From JBHEMT01 sp046262435 (lineage in GTDB: Bacteria; Chloroflexota; Dormibacteria; Aeolococcales; Aeolococcaceae), in contig JBHEMT010000103.1 in assembly GCA_046262435.1 (NCBI GenBank), forward strand, positions 1-6,586: a DNA stretch of 6,586 bases. Reading direction: 5' to 3'. The notes under the pieces are model-generated. The model made no database searches. It was not told the origin of the DNA and saw only the letters and a list, made by a program, of their open reading frames with translations. Shown here piece by piece: positions 1 to 6,139 of this stretch. A program made the position numbers and the translations under genes. How positions within the stretch are numbered: the first letter of the stretch is position 1; each line of letters starts with the position of its first letter.

Positions 1-2703
1 GCCACCACCTTCCAGCAGGACCTGCAGAACTCTGACTGCATCGTCATCCAGGGCTCGAACATGGCCGAGTGCCATCCGGTCGGGTTCCAGTGGGTGATGG
101 AGGCCAAGGCGCGCGGAGCTCGGGTGATCCATATCGACCCACGCTTCACCCGCACCTCGGCAGTGGCCGACCTGCACGTCCCCCTGAGAGCGGGCAGCGA
201 CATCGCCTTTCTGGGAGGCATCGTCAACTACATCCTCAGCAACGAGAAGTACTTCCATGAGTACGTGGTCAAGTACACCAACGCCCCCACCCTGGTGCGC
301 GAGGAATTTCGGGACGTCGACGAGCTCGACGGGCTCTTCTCCGGCTACGACCCGGAGACTGGAACCTACGACCACACCAGCTGGGCCTATGAGGGGATGG
401 AGGAAGCTCCCGCCGCGGGTGAGCGCGACGCCGCGCACAAGGACGGCAAGGGTGACACCGGTGGCGAGCGGGCGAGCTCCCGCAAGTCCCGGTCGGCCGG
501 GCATGAGCAGGGCAGCCGGGGCGCCACTCTGGAGCACAGCACGGTCCAACGGGACGAGACCCTTGAGCATCCTCGCTGCGTGTTCCAGGTGCTCAAGCGC
601 CACTACGCCAGGTACACGCCCGAGGTGGTGGCGGACATCTGCGGAGTTCCCGCCGATGCCTTCCTCAACGTCTGCGAGGCGGTGACCTCCAACAGTGGTC
701 GGGAGCGGACCACCGCCTGGGTTTACTCGGTGGGCTGGACGCACCACTCGGTGGGGGCGCAGTACATCCGTGGCGCGGCCATCGTGCAGCTGCTGCTCGG
801 CAACATGGGCCGGCCCGGTGGCGGCATCCTGGCCCTGCGTGGCCATGCCAGCATCCAGGGGTCCACGGACATTCCGACGCTCTTCAACATCCTGCCCGGG
901 TACCTCTCCATGCCCAAGGCCGGCGAGCACGACACCCTGGCCGACTACCTCTCCAGCATCAGCACGCCGCAGCAGAAGGGTTTCTGGACGAAGGCCGACA
1001 GCTACATGGTCAGCCTGCTCAAGTCGTGGTTCGGCGACGCTGCCACCAGCGACAACGACTACGGGTTTGACTGGCTGCCGCGGCTCACCGGCGACCACGG
1101 CACCTACCAGACGGTCCTGGACATGAACGACGACAAGGTGGAGGGCTACTTCCTGCTGGGACAGAACCCGGCGGTGGGCTCAGCGCACGGCAAGCTGCAG
1201 CGCCTGGGCATGTCGCACCTCAAGTGGCTGGTGGTGCGCGACCTGACCATGATCGAGTCGGCCACCTTCTGGAAGGACGGGCCCGAGATCGCCACCGGCG
1301 AGCTCCGCACAGAGGATATCGGCACCGAGGTGTTCTTCCTACCCGCGGCCGCGCACACCGAGAAGGACGGCTCCTTCACTCAGACCCAGCGCATGCTGCA
1401 ATGGCACCACAAGGCGGTCGAGCCGCCCGGCGACTGCCGCAGTGAACTGGCCTTCTTCTTCCATCTCGGACGGATCATGCAAGAGCGTCTGGCGGCCTCG
1501 ACCATGGAGCGCGACGCGCCGCTGTGCAGCCTGACCTGGGACTACCCCCTGCTCGGTCACGGTGAGCCCGACCCGCAGGCGATTCTCCAAGAGATCAACG
1601 GCCGTCACCTCAGCGGCGAGAAGCAGGGCCAGCTGCTCAGCAGCTTCACCGAGATGAAGGCTGACGGCTCCACAGACGGCGGTTGCTGGATCTACACCGG
1701 CGTCTACACGGACGGGGTCAACCAGGCTGAGCGCCGCAAGCCGGGCTCCGAGCAGTCGTGGGTGGCGCCCGAGTGGGGCTGGGCCTGGCCGATGAACCGG
1801 CGGATTCTCTACAACCGCGCCTCAGCGGACCCCGAGGGAAAGCCCTGGAGTGAGCGCAAGGCGTACGTCTGGTGGGATGAGGCACAGGGCAAGTGGACCG
1901 GGCATGACGTACCGGACTTCCCCGCCACCAAGGCGCCCGGCTACCGGCCGGAGGAGGGTATCGGGGGACCCGAAGGGCTCGCCGGTGACGACCCGTTCAT
2001 CATGCAGTCGGATGGCAAGGGCTGGCTGTACGCACCCAGCGGTCTGCTCGACGGCCCTCTCCCGGCGCACTACGAGCCCCAGGAGTCGCCGGTACGCAAT
2101 GCGCTGTACACGCAGCAGTCCAACCCGGCACGGCAGGTCTACAAGCGCCAGGACAACCCGTCCAACCCCTCGCCACCCGACAGCGGGGCGCAGATTTTTC
2201 CGTATGTGTTCACCACGTACCGTCTGACCGAGCACCACACCGCCGGCGGCATGAGCCGCTGGCTTCCGTATCTCTCGGAGCTGCAGCCGGAGTTCTTCTG
2301 TGAGGTGTCACCCGAGCTCGCCCGCGAGCGCGGCCTCGAGAACCTCGGCTGGGCCACCATCATCACCGCGCGCACCGCCATCGAGGCGCGCGTGCTGGTG
2401 ACCGAGAGGCTCTCGCCCCTACGGGTGGCTGGGCGGACCATCCACCAGATCGGCCTGCCCTACCACTGGGGAGTTGGCGGCAGCGCTCTGGTCAGTGGCG
2501 ACTCTGCCAACGACCTGATGGGGATCACACTTGATCCCAACGTGCACATTCAGGAGTCCAAGGTGGCCTCCTGCGACATCCAGCCAGGGCGGCGACCCAC
2601 CGGCCCCGCTCTGCTGCGCTACGTCGCCGAGTACCGACGGCGGGCGGGGATCACCATCGAGACCGGCAACCAGCACCGCACGGTCACCGAGGAGCGCCCA
2701 TGA
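1..2703 (+). CDS. fdnG: Formate dehydrogenase-N type catalytic (alpha) subunit, 5'-truncated by the window edge
   Basis: Oxidises formate to CO2 at a Mo- or W-bis-MGD centre and passes electrons to the beta subunit. The frame is open from base 1 and gives 900 residues. The ATG at 61 is internal, because the residues before it (ATTFQQDLQNSDCIVIQGSN) are conserved family sequence. Family blocks in window numbering: GSN-MAE-HPVGF at 18-29, DPRFTRTSAVAD at 46-57, LLLGNMG-PGGG at 264-275 followed by LRGHASIQGSTD, GQNPA at 387-391, a WAWP-NRR-LYNRASAD block near 590-610 and the molydopterin dinucleotide-binding C-terminal domain from FPYVFTTYRLTEH (733-745) through YHWG (821-824). This follows E. 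coli FdnG nearly end to end. The missing N-terminus, about 210 residues, should hold the Tat signal, the first [4Fe-4S] site and the catalytic Sec/Cys. Residues 131-183 are expanded against FdnG. The TGA stop overlaps the beta start. The family call is firm; the choice of fdnG over the paralogue name fdoG is arbitrary. Confidence 0.95.
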   Translation, partial: ATTFQQDLQNSDCIVIQGSNMAECHPVGFQWVMEAKARGARVIHIDPRFTRTSAVADLHVPLRAGSDIAFLGGIVNYILSNEKYFHEYVVKYTNAPTLVREEFRDVDELDGLFSGYDPETGTYDHTSWAYEGMEEAPAAGERDAAHKDGKGDTGGERASSRKSRSAGHEQGSRGATLEHSTVQRDETLEHPRCVFQVLKRHYARYTPEVVADICGVPADAFLNVCEAVTSNSGRERTTAWVYSVGWTHHSVGAQYIRGAAIVQLLLGNMGRPGGGILALRGHASIQGSTDIPTLFNILPGYLSMPKAGEHDTLADYLSSISTPQQKGFWTKADSYMVSLLKSWFGDAATSDNDYGFDWLPRLTGDHGTYQTVLDMNDDKVEGYFLLGQNPAVGSAHGKLQRLGMSHLKWLVVRDLTMIESATFWKDGPEIATGELRTEDIGTEVFFLPAAAHTEKDGSFTQTQRMLQWHHKAVEPPGDCRSELAFFFHLGRIMQERLAASTMERDAPLCSLTWDYPLLGHGEPDPQAILQEINGRHLSGEKQGQLLSSFTEMKADGSTDGGCWIYTGVYTDGVNQAERRKPGSEQSWVAPEWGWAWPMNRRILYNRASADPEGKPWSERKAYVWWDEAQGKWTGHDVPDFPATKAPGYRPEEGIGGPEGLAGDDPFIMQSDGKGWLYAPSGLLDGPLPAHYEPQESPVRNALYTQQSNPARQVYKRQDNPSNPSPPDSGAQIFPYVFTTYRLTEHHTAGGMSRWLPYLSELQPEFFCEVSPELARERGLENLGWATIITARTAIEARVLVTERLSPLRVAGRTIHQIGLPYHWGVGGSALVSGDSANDLMGITLDPNVHIQESKVASCDIQPGRRPTGPALLRYVAEYRRRAGITIETGNQHRTVTEERP
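391..549 (+). other. Charged low-complexity insertion within the formate dehydrogenase alpha subunit
   Basis: Window residues 131-183 of the alpha subunit lie between the conserved SWAYE and RDETL-HPRC segments. In E. coli FdnG, as recalled, the same interval is about 9 residues; here it is 53. The added stretch is rich in Gly, Ser, Arg, Lys, Glu and Asp with almost no large hydrophobic residues. It looks like a disordered surface loop rather than a folded domain. It keeps the reading frame and has no stops, so it is part of the protein and not a frameshift artefact. Confidence 0.7.
2689..2694 (+). promoter_or_regulatory. Ribosome binding site for the beta subunit
   Basis: GAGGAG lies 5 nt before the ATG at 2700, inside the last codons of the alpha gene. 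Together with the ATGA overlap it fixes the beta start and suggests both coupling and independent ribosome loading. Confidence 0.7.
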
Positions 2704-3611
2704 GCGGCTGGTCCACGGCGGTTGATCCCGCTCCCAATTCCGGCTGGACCGCGGGCACGCCGCGCAAGGGTTTTTTCACCGACACCTCAATCTGCATCGG
2801 CTGCAAGGCCTGTGAGGTGGCGTGCAAGGAGTGGAATCACGTCCCCGAGGACGGCCTGGCGATGCTCGGCCTCTCCTACGACAACACCGGCGCTCTGGGG
2901 GCGAGCACCTGGCGGCACGTTGCCTTCATCGAGCAGCCCAAGCGCGTGGATACCGGCCGGCTCAGCGGCCGCGGCGGATTTCCTGTCGTGCCGGACGCGC
3001 CGGGCGAGATGTCGGGCGGCCGCGCGGACTTTCGCTGGCTGATGTCGTCGGACGTCTGCAAGCACTGCACCCACGCGGCCTGCTTGGACGTCTGTCCCAC
3101 GGGCGCGCTCTTCCACACCGAGTTCGGCACTGTCGTGGTGCAGGACGATATCTGCAACGGCTGCGGATACTGCGTGGCCGCGTGCCCCTTCGGGGTCATC
3201 GAGCGCCGTGAAGGCCCATCTGACGCGCGCAATGTCGGCATCGCCCAAAAATGCACGCTCTGCTACGACCGGCTCGGAGAGGACATGACTCCGGCGTGTG
3301 CCAAGGCGTGTCCCACCGAGTCGATCCAGTTCGGCGACCTCGATGAGCTGCGCGAACGGGCTCGGGATCGCGTCGCGGCGCTGCACGACCACGGCGTCGA
3401 AGAGGCCCGCCTGTACCTCGAGGGCACCGATGACGGGGTGGGCGGGGCGGGTGCGTTCTTCCTTCTCCTCGATGAGCCCGAGGTGTACGGGCTGCCGCCC
3501 GACCCGGTGGTCACCACCCGGGACCTGCCAGCGATGTGGCGGCGAGCGGCGCTGGCGGCAGCCACTCTGCTCGGCGGCGCCGTCGTCGCCTTCGCGGGCG
3601 GCCGCCGATGA
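2700..3611 (+). CDS. fdnH: Formate dehydrogenase iron-sulfur (beta) subunit
   Basis: Electron-transfer subunit that takes electrons from the alpha subunit and hands them to the membrane subunit. It has 303 residues, near the usual size for FdnH-like proteins. Sixteen cysteines form four ferredoxin-type groups: C32/35/38/42 (CIGCKACEVAC), C120/123/128/132 (CKHC-x4-C-x3-CP), C152/155/158/162 (CNGCGYCVAACPFG) and C185/188/200/204 (CTLC...CAKACP). Together these support four [4Fe-4S] clusters, as in FdnH. The N-terminal KGFFTDTSICIGC start is typical of the family and there is no signal peptide, so export, if any, would be with a Tat-signalled alpha subunit. Residues 283-299 are a hydrophobic Ala/Leu/Val helix ending in GGRR, matching the single C-terminal anchor of FdnH. 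ATG overlaps the alpha stop by 4 nt (ATGA), and the same arrangement joins it to the next gene. A T6 run at 2771-2776 encodes Gly-Phe-Phe and is in frame. Confidence 0.95.
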   Translation: MSGWSTAVDPAPNSGWTAGTPRKGFFTDTSICIGCKACEVACKEWNHVPEDGLAMLGLSYDNTGALGASTWRHVAFIEQPKRVDTGRLSGRGGFPVVPDAPGEMSGGRADFRWLMSSDVCKHCTHAACLDVCPTGALFHTEFGTVVVQDDICNGCGYCVAACPFGVIERREGPSDARNVGIAQKCTLCYDRLGEDMTPACAKACPTESIQFGDLDELRERARDRVAALHDHGVEEARLYLEGTDDGVGGAGAFFLLLDEPEVYGLPPDPVVTTRDLPAMWRRAALAAATLLGGAVVAFAGGRR

Positions 3612-4675
3612 GCCGCTCGCCGACCCCTCCCGACCCGACCGGCGGGCCGCCGCGGATGACGGTGTCGGACGGGCGTGGCGCCGGCCGGACCGAACAACGG
3701 GACCGTGGTGGTCGGCGTGGTGGCGGCGGCGGCGAGCGCTCGATGGTTCCGGAGGCAACCTTCACCTCGTACTACGGACGGCAGGTGGTCAAGGCCTCGC
3801 CCTGGGAGCGGGACATCCCCGTCTACCTGTTTCTCGGTGGCCTTGCCGGGGGCTCGTCATTGCTCGCGGCGGGCGCGGACCTGACCGGCCGACCGGCGCT
3901 GCGCCGGGCCAGCCGCCTCGGCGCGCTGGGCAGCATCGGGCTGAGCTACGCGGCGCTGGTCCATGACCTGGGCAAACCGTCGCGCTTCATCAACATGTTG
4001 CGCGTCGCCAAGCCCACCTCCCCGATGTCGATGGGGACCTGGATCCTCACCGCGTACGGGCCCGCGGCCGGCATGGCGGTGGCTGGAGAGCTGAGCGGCC
4101 TGGTGCCACGCCGGTTCGGCCTGGCTGCGCGGGGGGTTGCCGCAGCGGGGCGCCCCGCGGGGCTGGCCGCCGCGGTGCTCGGTTCGGCCGTCGCGTCCTA
4201 CACGGCGGTGCTTCTTGCAGACACGGCGACGCCGTCGTGGCACGAGGGTTTCGGCGAGCTGCCCTTCGTCTTCGTGGGCTCGGCGGCGGCGGCGGCCGGC
4301 GGCCTGGGGATGCTCGCCACCCCGGTGGCGCAGGCGGGTCCGGCGCGCCGCCTGGCTGCGGGGGGTGCCCTGCTCGAGCTGGTCATGGAGCGGCGTCGGC
4401 AGGCGGCCATGGGCATCACCTCCGAGCCGCTCGAGACCGGCCGGGCGGGCCTCCTGATGCGCGTCAGCCGGCGACTGACCATGGCCGGGGCGTTCGGCGC
4501 TGCGCTGCTCGCCCCCGAGAGCCGGGGCGCGGCGCGCCTCGCGGGCGTGGCCCTGCTCGCCGGCTCGGTGTGCACCCGCTTTGGCATCTTCGAGGCCGGC
4601 CAGGTGTCGGCCCGGGACCCGAAGTACACGGTGCTGCCGCAGCGCACGCGGATGGCGGAGCGGGCTCGGAGGTGA
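3608..4675 (+). CDS. nrfD: NrfD/PsrC-family membrane subunit of the formate dehydrogenase
   Basis: Integral membrane subunit expected to bind quinone and accept electrons from the beta subunit. Taken from the ATG at 3608 it has 355 residues. Hydrophobic segments lie roughly at 71-90, 104-121, 145-160, 185-205, 218-240, 290-302 and 308-328, with a possible extra one near 246-260; this suits the eight-helix NrfD fold. Family marks include HDLGKPSRF-NMLRVAKPTSPMS-GTW at 119-145 and the C-terminal RFGIFEAGQVSARDPKYTV at 324-342. No paired haem-ligand histidine pattern of the FdnI cytochrome b type is evident. The start is uncertain. ATG 3608 overlaps the beta stop as ATGA but has only a weak GGGCGG upstream. 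ATG 3656 (residue 17) and ATG 3743 (residue 46, just before VPEATFTSYYGR) are alternatives, and conserved sequence begins only at the last. Residues 1-45 are Gly/Arg/Pro-rich and probably disordered. An in-frame ATG at 3536 lies inside the beta gene and is unlikely. Confidence 0.9.
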   Translation: MSRSPTPPDPTGGPPRMTVSDGRGAGRTEQRDRGGRRGGGGGERSMVPEATFTSYYGRQVVKASPWERDIPVYLFLGGLAGGSSLLAAGADLTGRPALRRASRLGALGSIGLSYAALVHDLGKPSRFINMLRVAKPTSPMSMGTWILTAYGPAAGMAVAGELSGLVPRRFGLAARGVAAAGRPAGLAAAVLGSAVASYTAVLLADTATPSWHEGFGELPFVFVGSAAAAAGGLGMLATPVAQAGPARRLAAGGALLELVMERRRQAAMGITSEPLETGRAGLLMRVSRRLTMAGAFGAALLAPESRGAARLAGVALLAGSVCTRFGIFEAGQVSARDPKYTVLPQRTRMAERARR

Positions 4676-4681
4676 ACCTCC
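4668..4681 (+). repeat. Inverted repeat spanning the nrfD stop codon
   Basis: GGAGGT-GA-ACCTCC is a perfect 6-bp inverted repeat with a 2-nt centre, which as RNA would fold as a 5-bp stem with a TGAA loop. It contains the TGA stop at 4673-4675. There is no T tract after it, so it is a poor intrinsic terminator. Its left arm is a perfect Shine-Dalgarno sequence and its right arm an anti-Shine-Dalgarno core. It may be chance. Confidence 0.4.
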
Positions 4682-4734
4682 CGCGTGCACAGACCGGTAC
4701 AGGCGCCCATATTTCACGAATCGAGCGTTAGTCC

Positions 4735-4744
4735 ACGGCGCCGT
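4735..4744. repeat. 10-bp perfect palindrome, possible operator
   Basis: ACGGCGCCGT equals its own reverse complement. It starts about 82 bp before the transporter start codon. Its ACGGCGCC part recurs at 4769-4776. Placement upstream of a transporter gene fits a repressor or activator site, but GC-rich palindromes also arise by chance. Confidence 0.3.
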
Positions 4745-4798
4745 CCGGATCACCCGCAAGGCTGACGAACGGCGCCACGGCCTGACCCACCGGATCAC
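4745..4798 (+). repeat. Direct repeat CCGGATCAC (4745-4753 and 4790-4798)
   Basis: Two exact copies of a 9-mer lie 45 nt apart, each preceded by a copy of ACGGCGCC (4735-4742 and 4769-4776). The order is conserved, but the spacing inside each pair differs (2 nt and 13 nt). This may be a decayed duplication or a pair of regulator half-sites. Confidence 0.3.
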
Positions 4799-4804
4799 GA
4801 CGGG

Positions 4805-4810
4805 AAGGAG
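4805..4810 (+). promoter_or_regulatory. Ribosome binding site for the OFA transporter
   Basis: AAGGAG sits 6 nt before the ATG at 4817, an optimal spacing. It supports this start over any later in-frame start. Confidence 0.75.
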
Positions 4811-4816
4811 CCACAC

Positions 4817-6139
4817 ATGACCTCCGCCGAGCCCGCTGCCGAACCCGCGTCAGCTTCTCGAGCCGCGGCCGGTCCGCCCGGCGGCCGCTGGGGCCTGGTG
4901 GCCGCCGCCCTGCTTCTCCAATTCTCGATCGGCGCCGTCTACGCGTGGAGCGTCTTTTCGGTGGCTCTGCAGAAGTCGCACGCCTTCCATCTCACCAAGG
5001 TGGAGGCGGCGCTGCCCTTCGAGGTCACCATCGGGATGATCTTCATCGGCACGTTCATCGGCGGCCGCATCCAGGACCGGCGCGGGCCGCGCACCGTGGC
5101 GCTCGCCGGCGGGGTGATCTACGGCGTCGGCGTCATGCTGGCGTCCTTCGCGCAGTCGCACGACCAGCTGCCGCTGCTGATCGCCACCTACGGGGTGATC
5201 AGCGGCTTCGGGCTCGGCCTCGCGTACATCGTGCCCATCGCGATGCTGCAGAAGTGGTTTCCCGACCGTCGCGGCCTGATCACCGGGCTGGCGGTCGGTG
5301 GTTTCGGCTTCGGCGCAGTGCTTACCTCGCCGCTGGCGCAGCGGCTTGTGGACAGCAACAAGCTGGTGCCCACCCGCGCCTTTCTGCCCCTCGGCATCAC
5401 CTACCTGGTGCTCTCGCTGATCGGCGCCTCGGTGTTCCGCAACCCGCCGGAGGGCTACCGGGTCGAGGGGTACTCACCGCCCACCACCGGCCGGGTGGTC
5501 GACAGCGGCAAGGACTACACCCAACGGGAGTCGCTGCGCACCCCGCAGTGGTACCTGCTCGCCGCCATCCTCACCCTCAACGTCACCGCGGGCATCGCCC
5601 TGATCTCCCAGGCCGCCGGTAGCGCCGCTGACATCGCCGGCTACAGCAAGGTGGCTGCGGCCGGAGTGGTCGGCACCTGGGCGCTCTTCAACGGTGGCGG
5701 CCGCATCGTCTGGGCGGCAATCTCCGATTTCACCGGCCGGATGCCCGCCTTCGCGGCGATGCTCGGCCTGCAGGCGGTGTGCTTCTTCCTCCTGCCCCGC
5801 GCCCACAACCAGGCGGCCTTCTTCGCCCTCGGCGCCGTGATCTACCTGTGCTACGGAGGTGGCTTCGGCACCATGCCCGCCACCGCCGGCGACTTTTTCG
5901 GCGTACGCCACGCCGGCGGCATCTACGGTTTGATGATCATCGGCTGGAGCCTGGGCGGCGTTCTCGGCCCCCAGATCGCGGCGAGCCTGATCGGCAAGGA
6001 CAAGAACTACAGCGCTGCCTACATCACCATCGCGGTGATCGCCCTAGTGGCCATGGTCCTGCCGCTGCTGACCAAGATTCCGCGCAAACGCTCAACCGCG
6101 AGCGAGGGCTACCTGGGTCAGGTGGCCGGGAGCAGCTAG
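4817..6139 (+). CDS. MFS transporter, oxalate/formate antiporter (OFA) family
   Basis: Inner-membrane major facilitator carrier of 440 residues with 12 predicted helices at about 26-48, 68-83, 94-112, 119-143, 153-175, 189-207, 246-264, 279-303, 311-327, 333-352, 368-390 and 398-416. The MFS loop 2-3 signature is GGRIQDRRGPR (82-92). OFA marks include AVYAWSVF (40-47), NPPEGY (209-214) after helix 6, NGGGR (292-296) in helix 8 and a GGFGTMPA-x4-FFG segment before helix 11. The polar 25-residue N-terminal tail is cytoplasmic and not a signal peptide. OxlT binds oxalate with an Arg in helix 8 and a Lys in helix 11. By recalled alignment R296 matches the Arg, while W377 stands where the Lys would be, so oxalate itself is doubtful. 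Lying directly after a formate dehydrogenase operon, it may carry formate or another small carboxylate; this is inference. It has its own ribosome binding site and a possible promoter. Its TAG stop overlaps the opposing selB stop. Confidence 0.9.
   Translation: MTSAEPAAEPASASRAAAGPPGGRWGLVAAALLLQFSIGAVYAWSVFSVALQKSHAFHLTKVEAALPFEVTIGMIFIGTFIGGRIQDRRGPRTVALAGGVIYGVGVMLASFAQSHDQLPLLIATYGVISGFGLGLAYIVPIAMLQKWFPDRRGLITGLAVGGFGFGAVLTSPLAQRLVDSNKLVPTRAFLPLGITYLVLSLIGASVFRNPPEGYRVEGYSPPTTGRVVDSGKDYTQRESLRTPQWYLLAAILTLNVTAGIALISQAAGSAADIAGYSKVAAAGVVGTWALFNGGGRIVWAAISDFTGRMPAFAAMLGLQAVCFFLLPRAHNQAAFFALGAVIYLCYGGGFGTMPATAGDFFGVRHAGGIYGLMIIGWSLGGVLGPQIAASLIGKDKNYSAAYITIAVIALVAMVLPLLTKIPRKRSTASEGYLGQVAGSS

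Larger units (their letters stand above)
4676..4816 (+). promoter_or_regulatory. Intergenic region between the fdh operon and the transporter gene
   Basis: This 141-bp gap is the only real intergenic space in the window. No confident -35/-10 pair is visible, but the relatively AT-rich CATATTTCACGAATCG near 4708-4723 is the best place for a promoter element. It also carries a 10-bp palindrome, two pairs of short direct repeats and, at its end, the transporter's ribosome binding site. No strong terminator with a T tract is seen, so read-through from the fdh operon is possible. Confidence 0.4.

Noticed and set aside
2768..2774. G GGT TTT slippery heptamer in the beta gene
   Set aside because: It fits the X XXY YYZ pattern for -1 frameshifting, but the -1 frame stops about 13 codons later, before any cluster-binding motif, and the in-frame product is a complete canonical beta subunit.
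2787..3758. Long open frame on the minus strand (323 codons) opposite the beta subunit
   Set aside because: It is the antisense shadow of a GC-rich gene: Arg/Ala/His-rich with no recognisable family. The plus strand here is an unmistakable ferredoxin-type subunit.
4237..4731. Overlapping plus-strand frame crossing the nrfD stop into the intergenic gap
   Set aside because: Gly/Arg/Ala-rich out-of-frame translation of nrfD with no family similarity and no convincing ribosome binding site.
4685..4765. Short GTG frame of 26 codons after the nrfD stop, preceded by GGAGGTGA
   Set aside because: The SD-like sequence is also nrfD's own last codons and may be sequestered in a hairpin. The peptide shows no recognisable features.
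3857..4816. Long open frame on the minus strand (319 codons) opposite nrfD
   Set aside because: Antisense shadow with Arg/Gly/His-rich, low-complexity sequence and no domain marks. The plus strand matches NrfD throughout.
4676..4816. A selC tRNA or other structured RNA in the intergenic gap
   Set aside because: No cloverleaf, T-loop GTTCRANNC-like motif or CCA end was found, and a tRNA-Sec of 90-100 nt does not fit the pairing seen.
4817..6139. Calling the transporter OxlT and the locus an oxalate catabolism cluster
   Set aside because: No oxalyl-CoA decarboxylase or formyl-CoA transferase gene is present, and the helix-11 Lys used by OxlT appears to be Trp. Only the OFA family call is supported.
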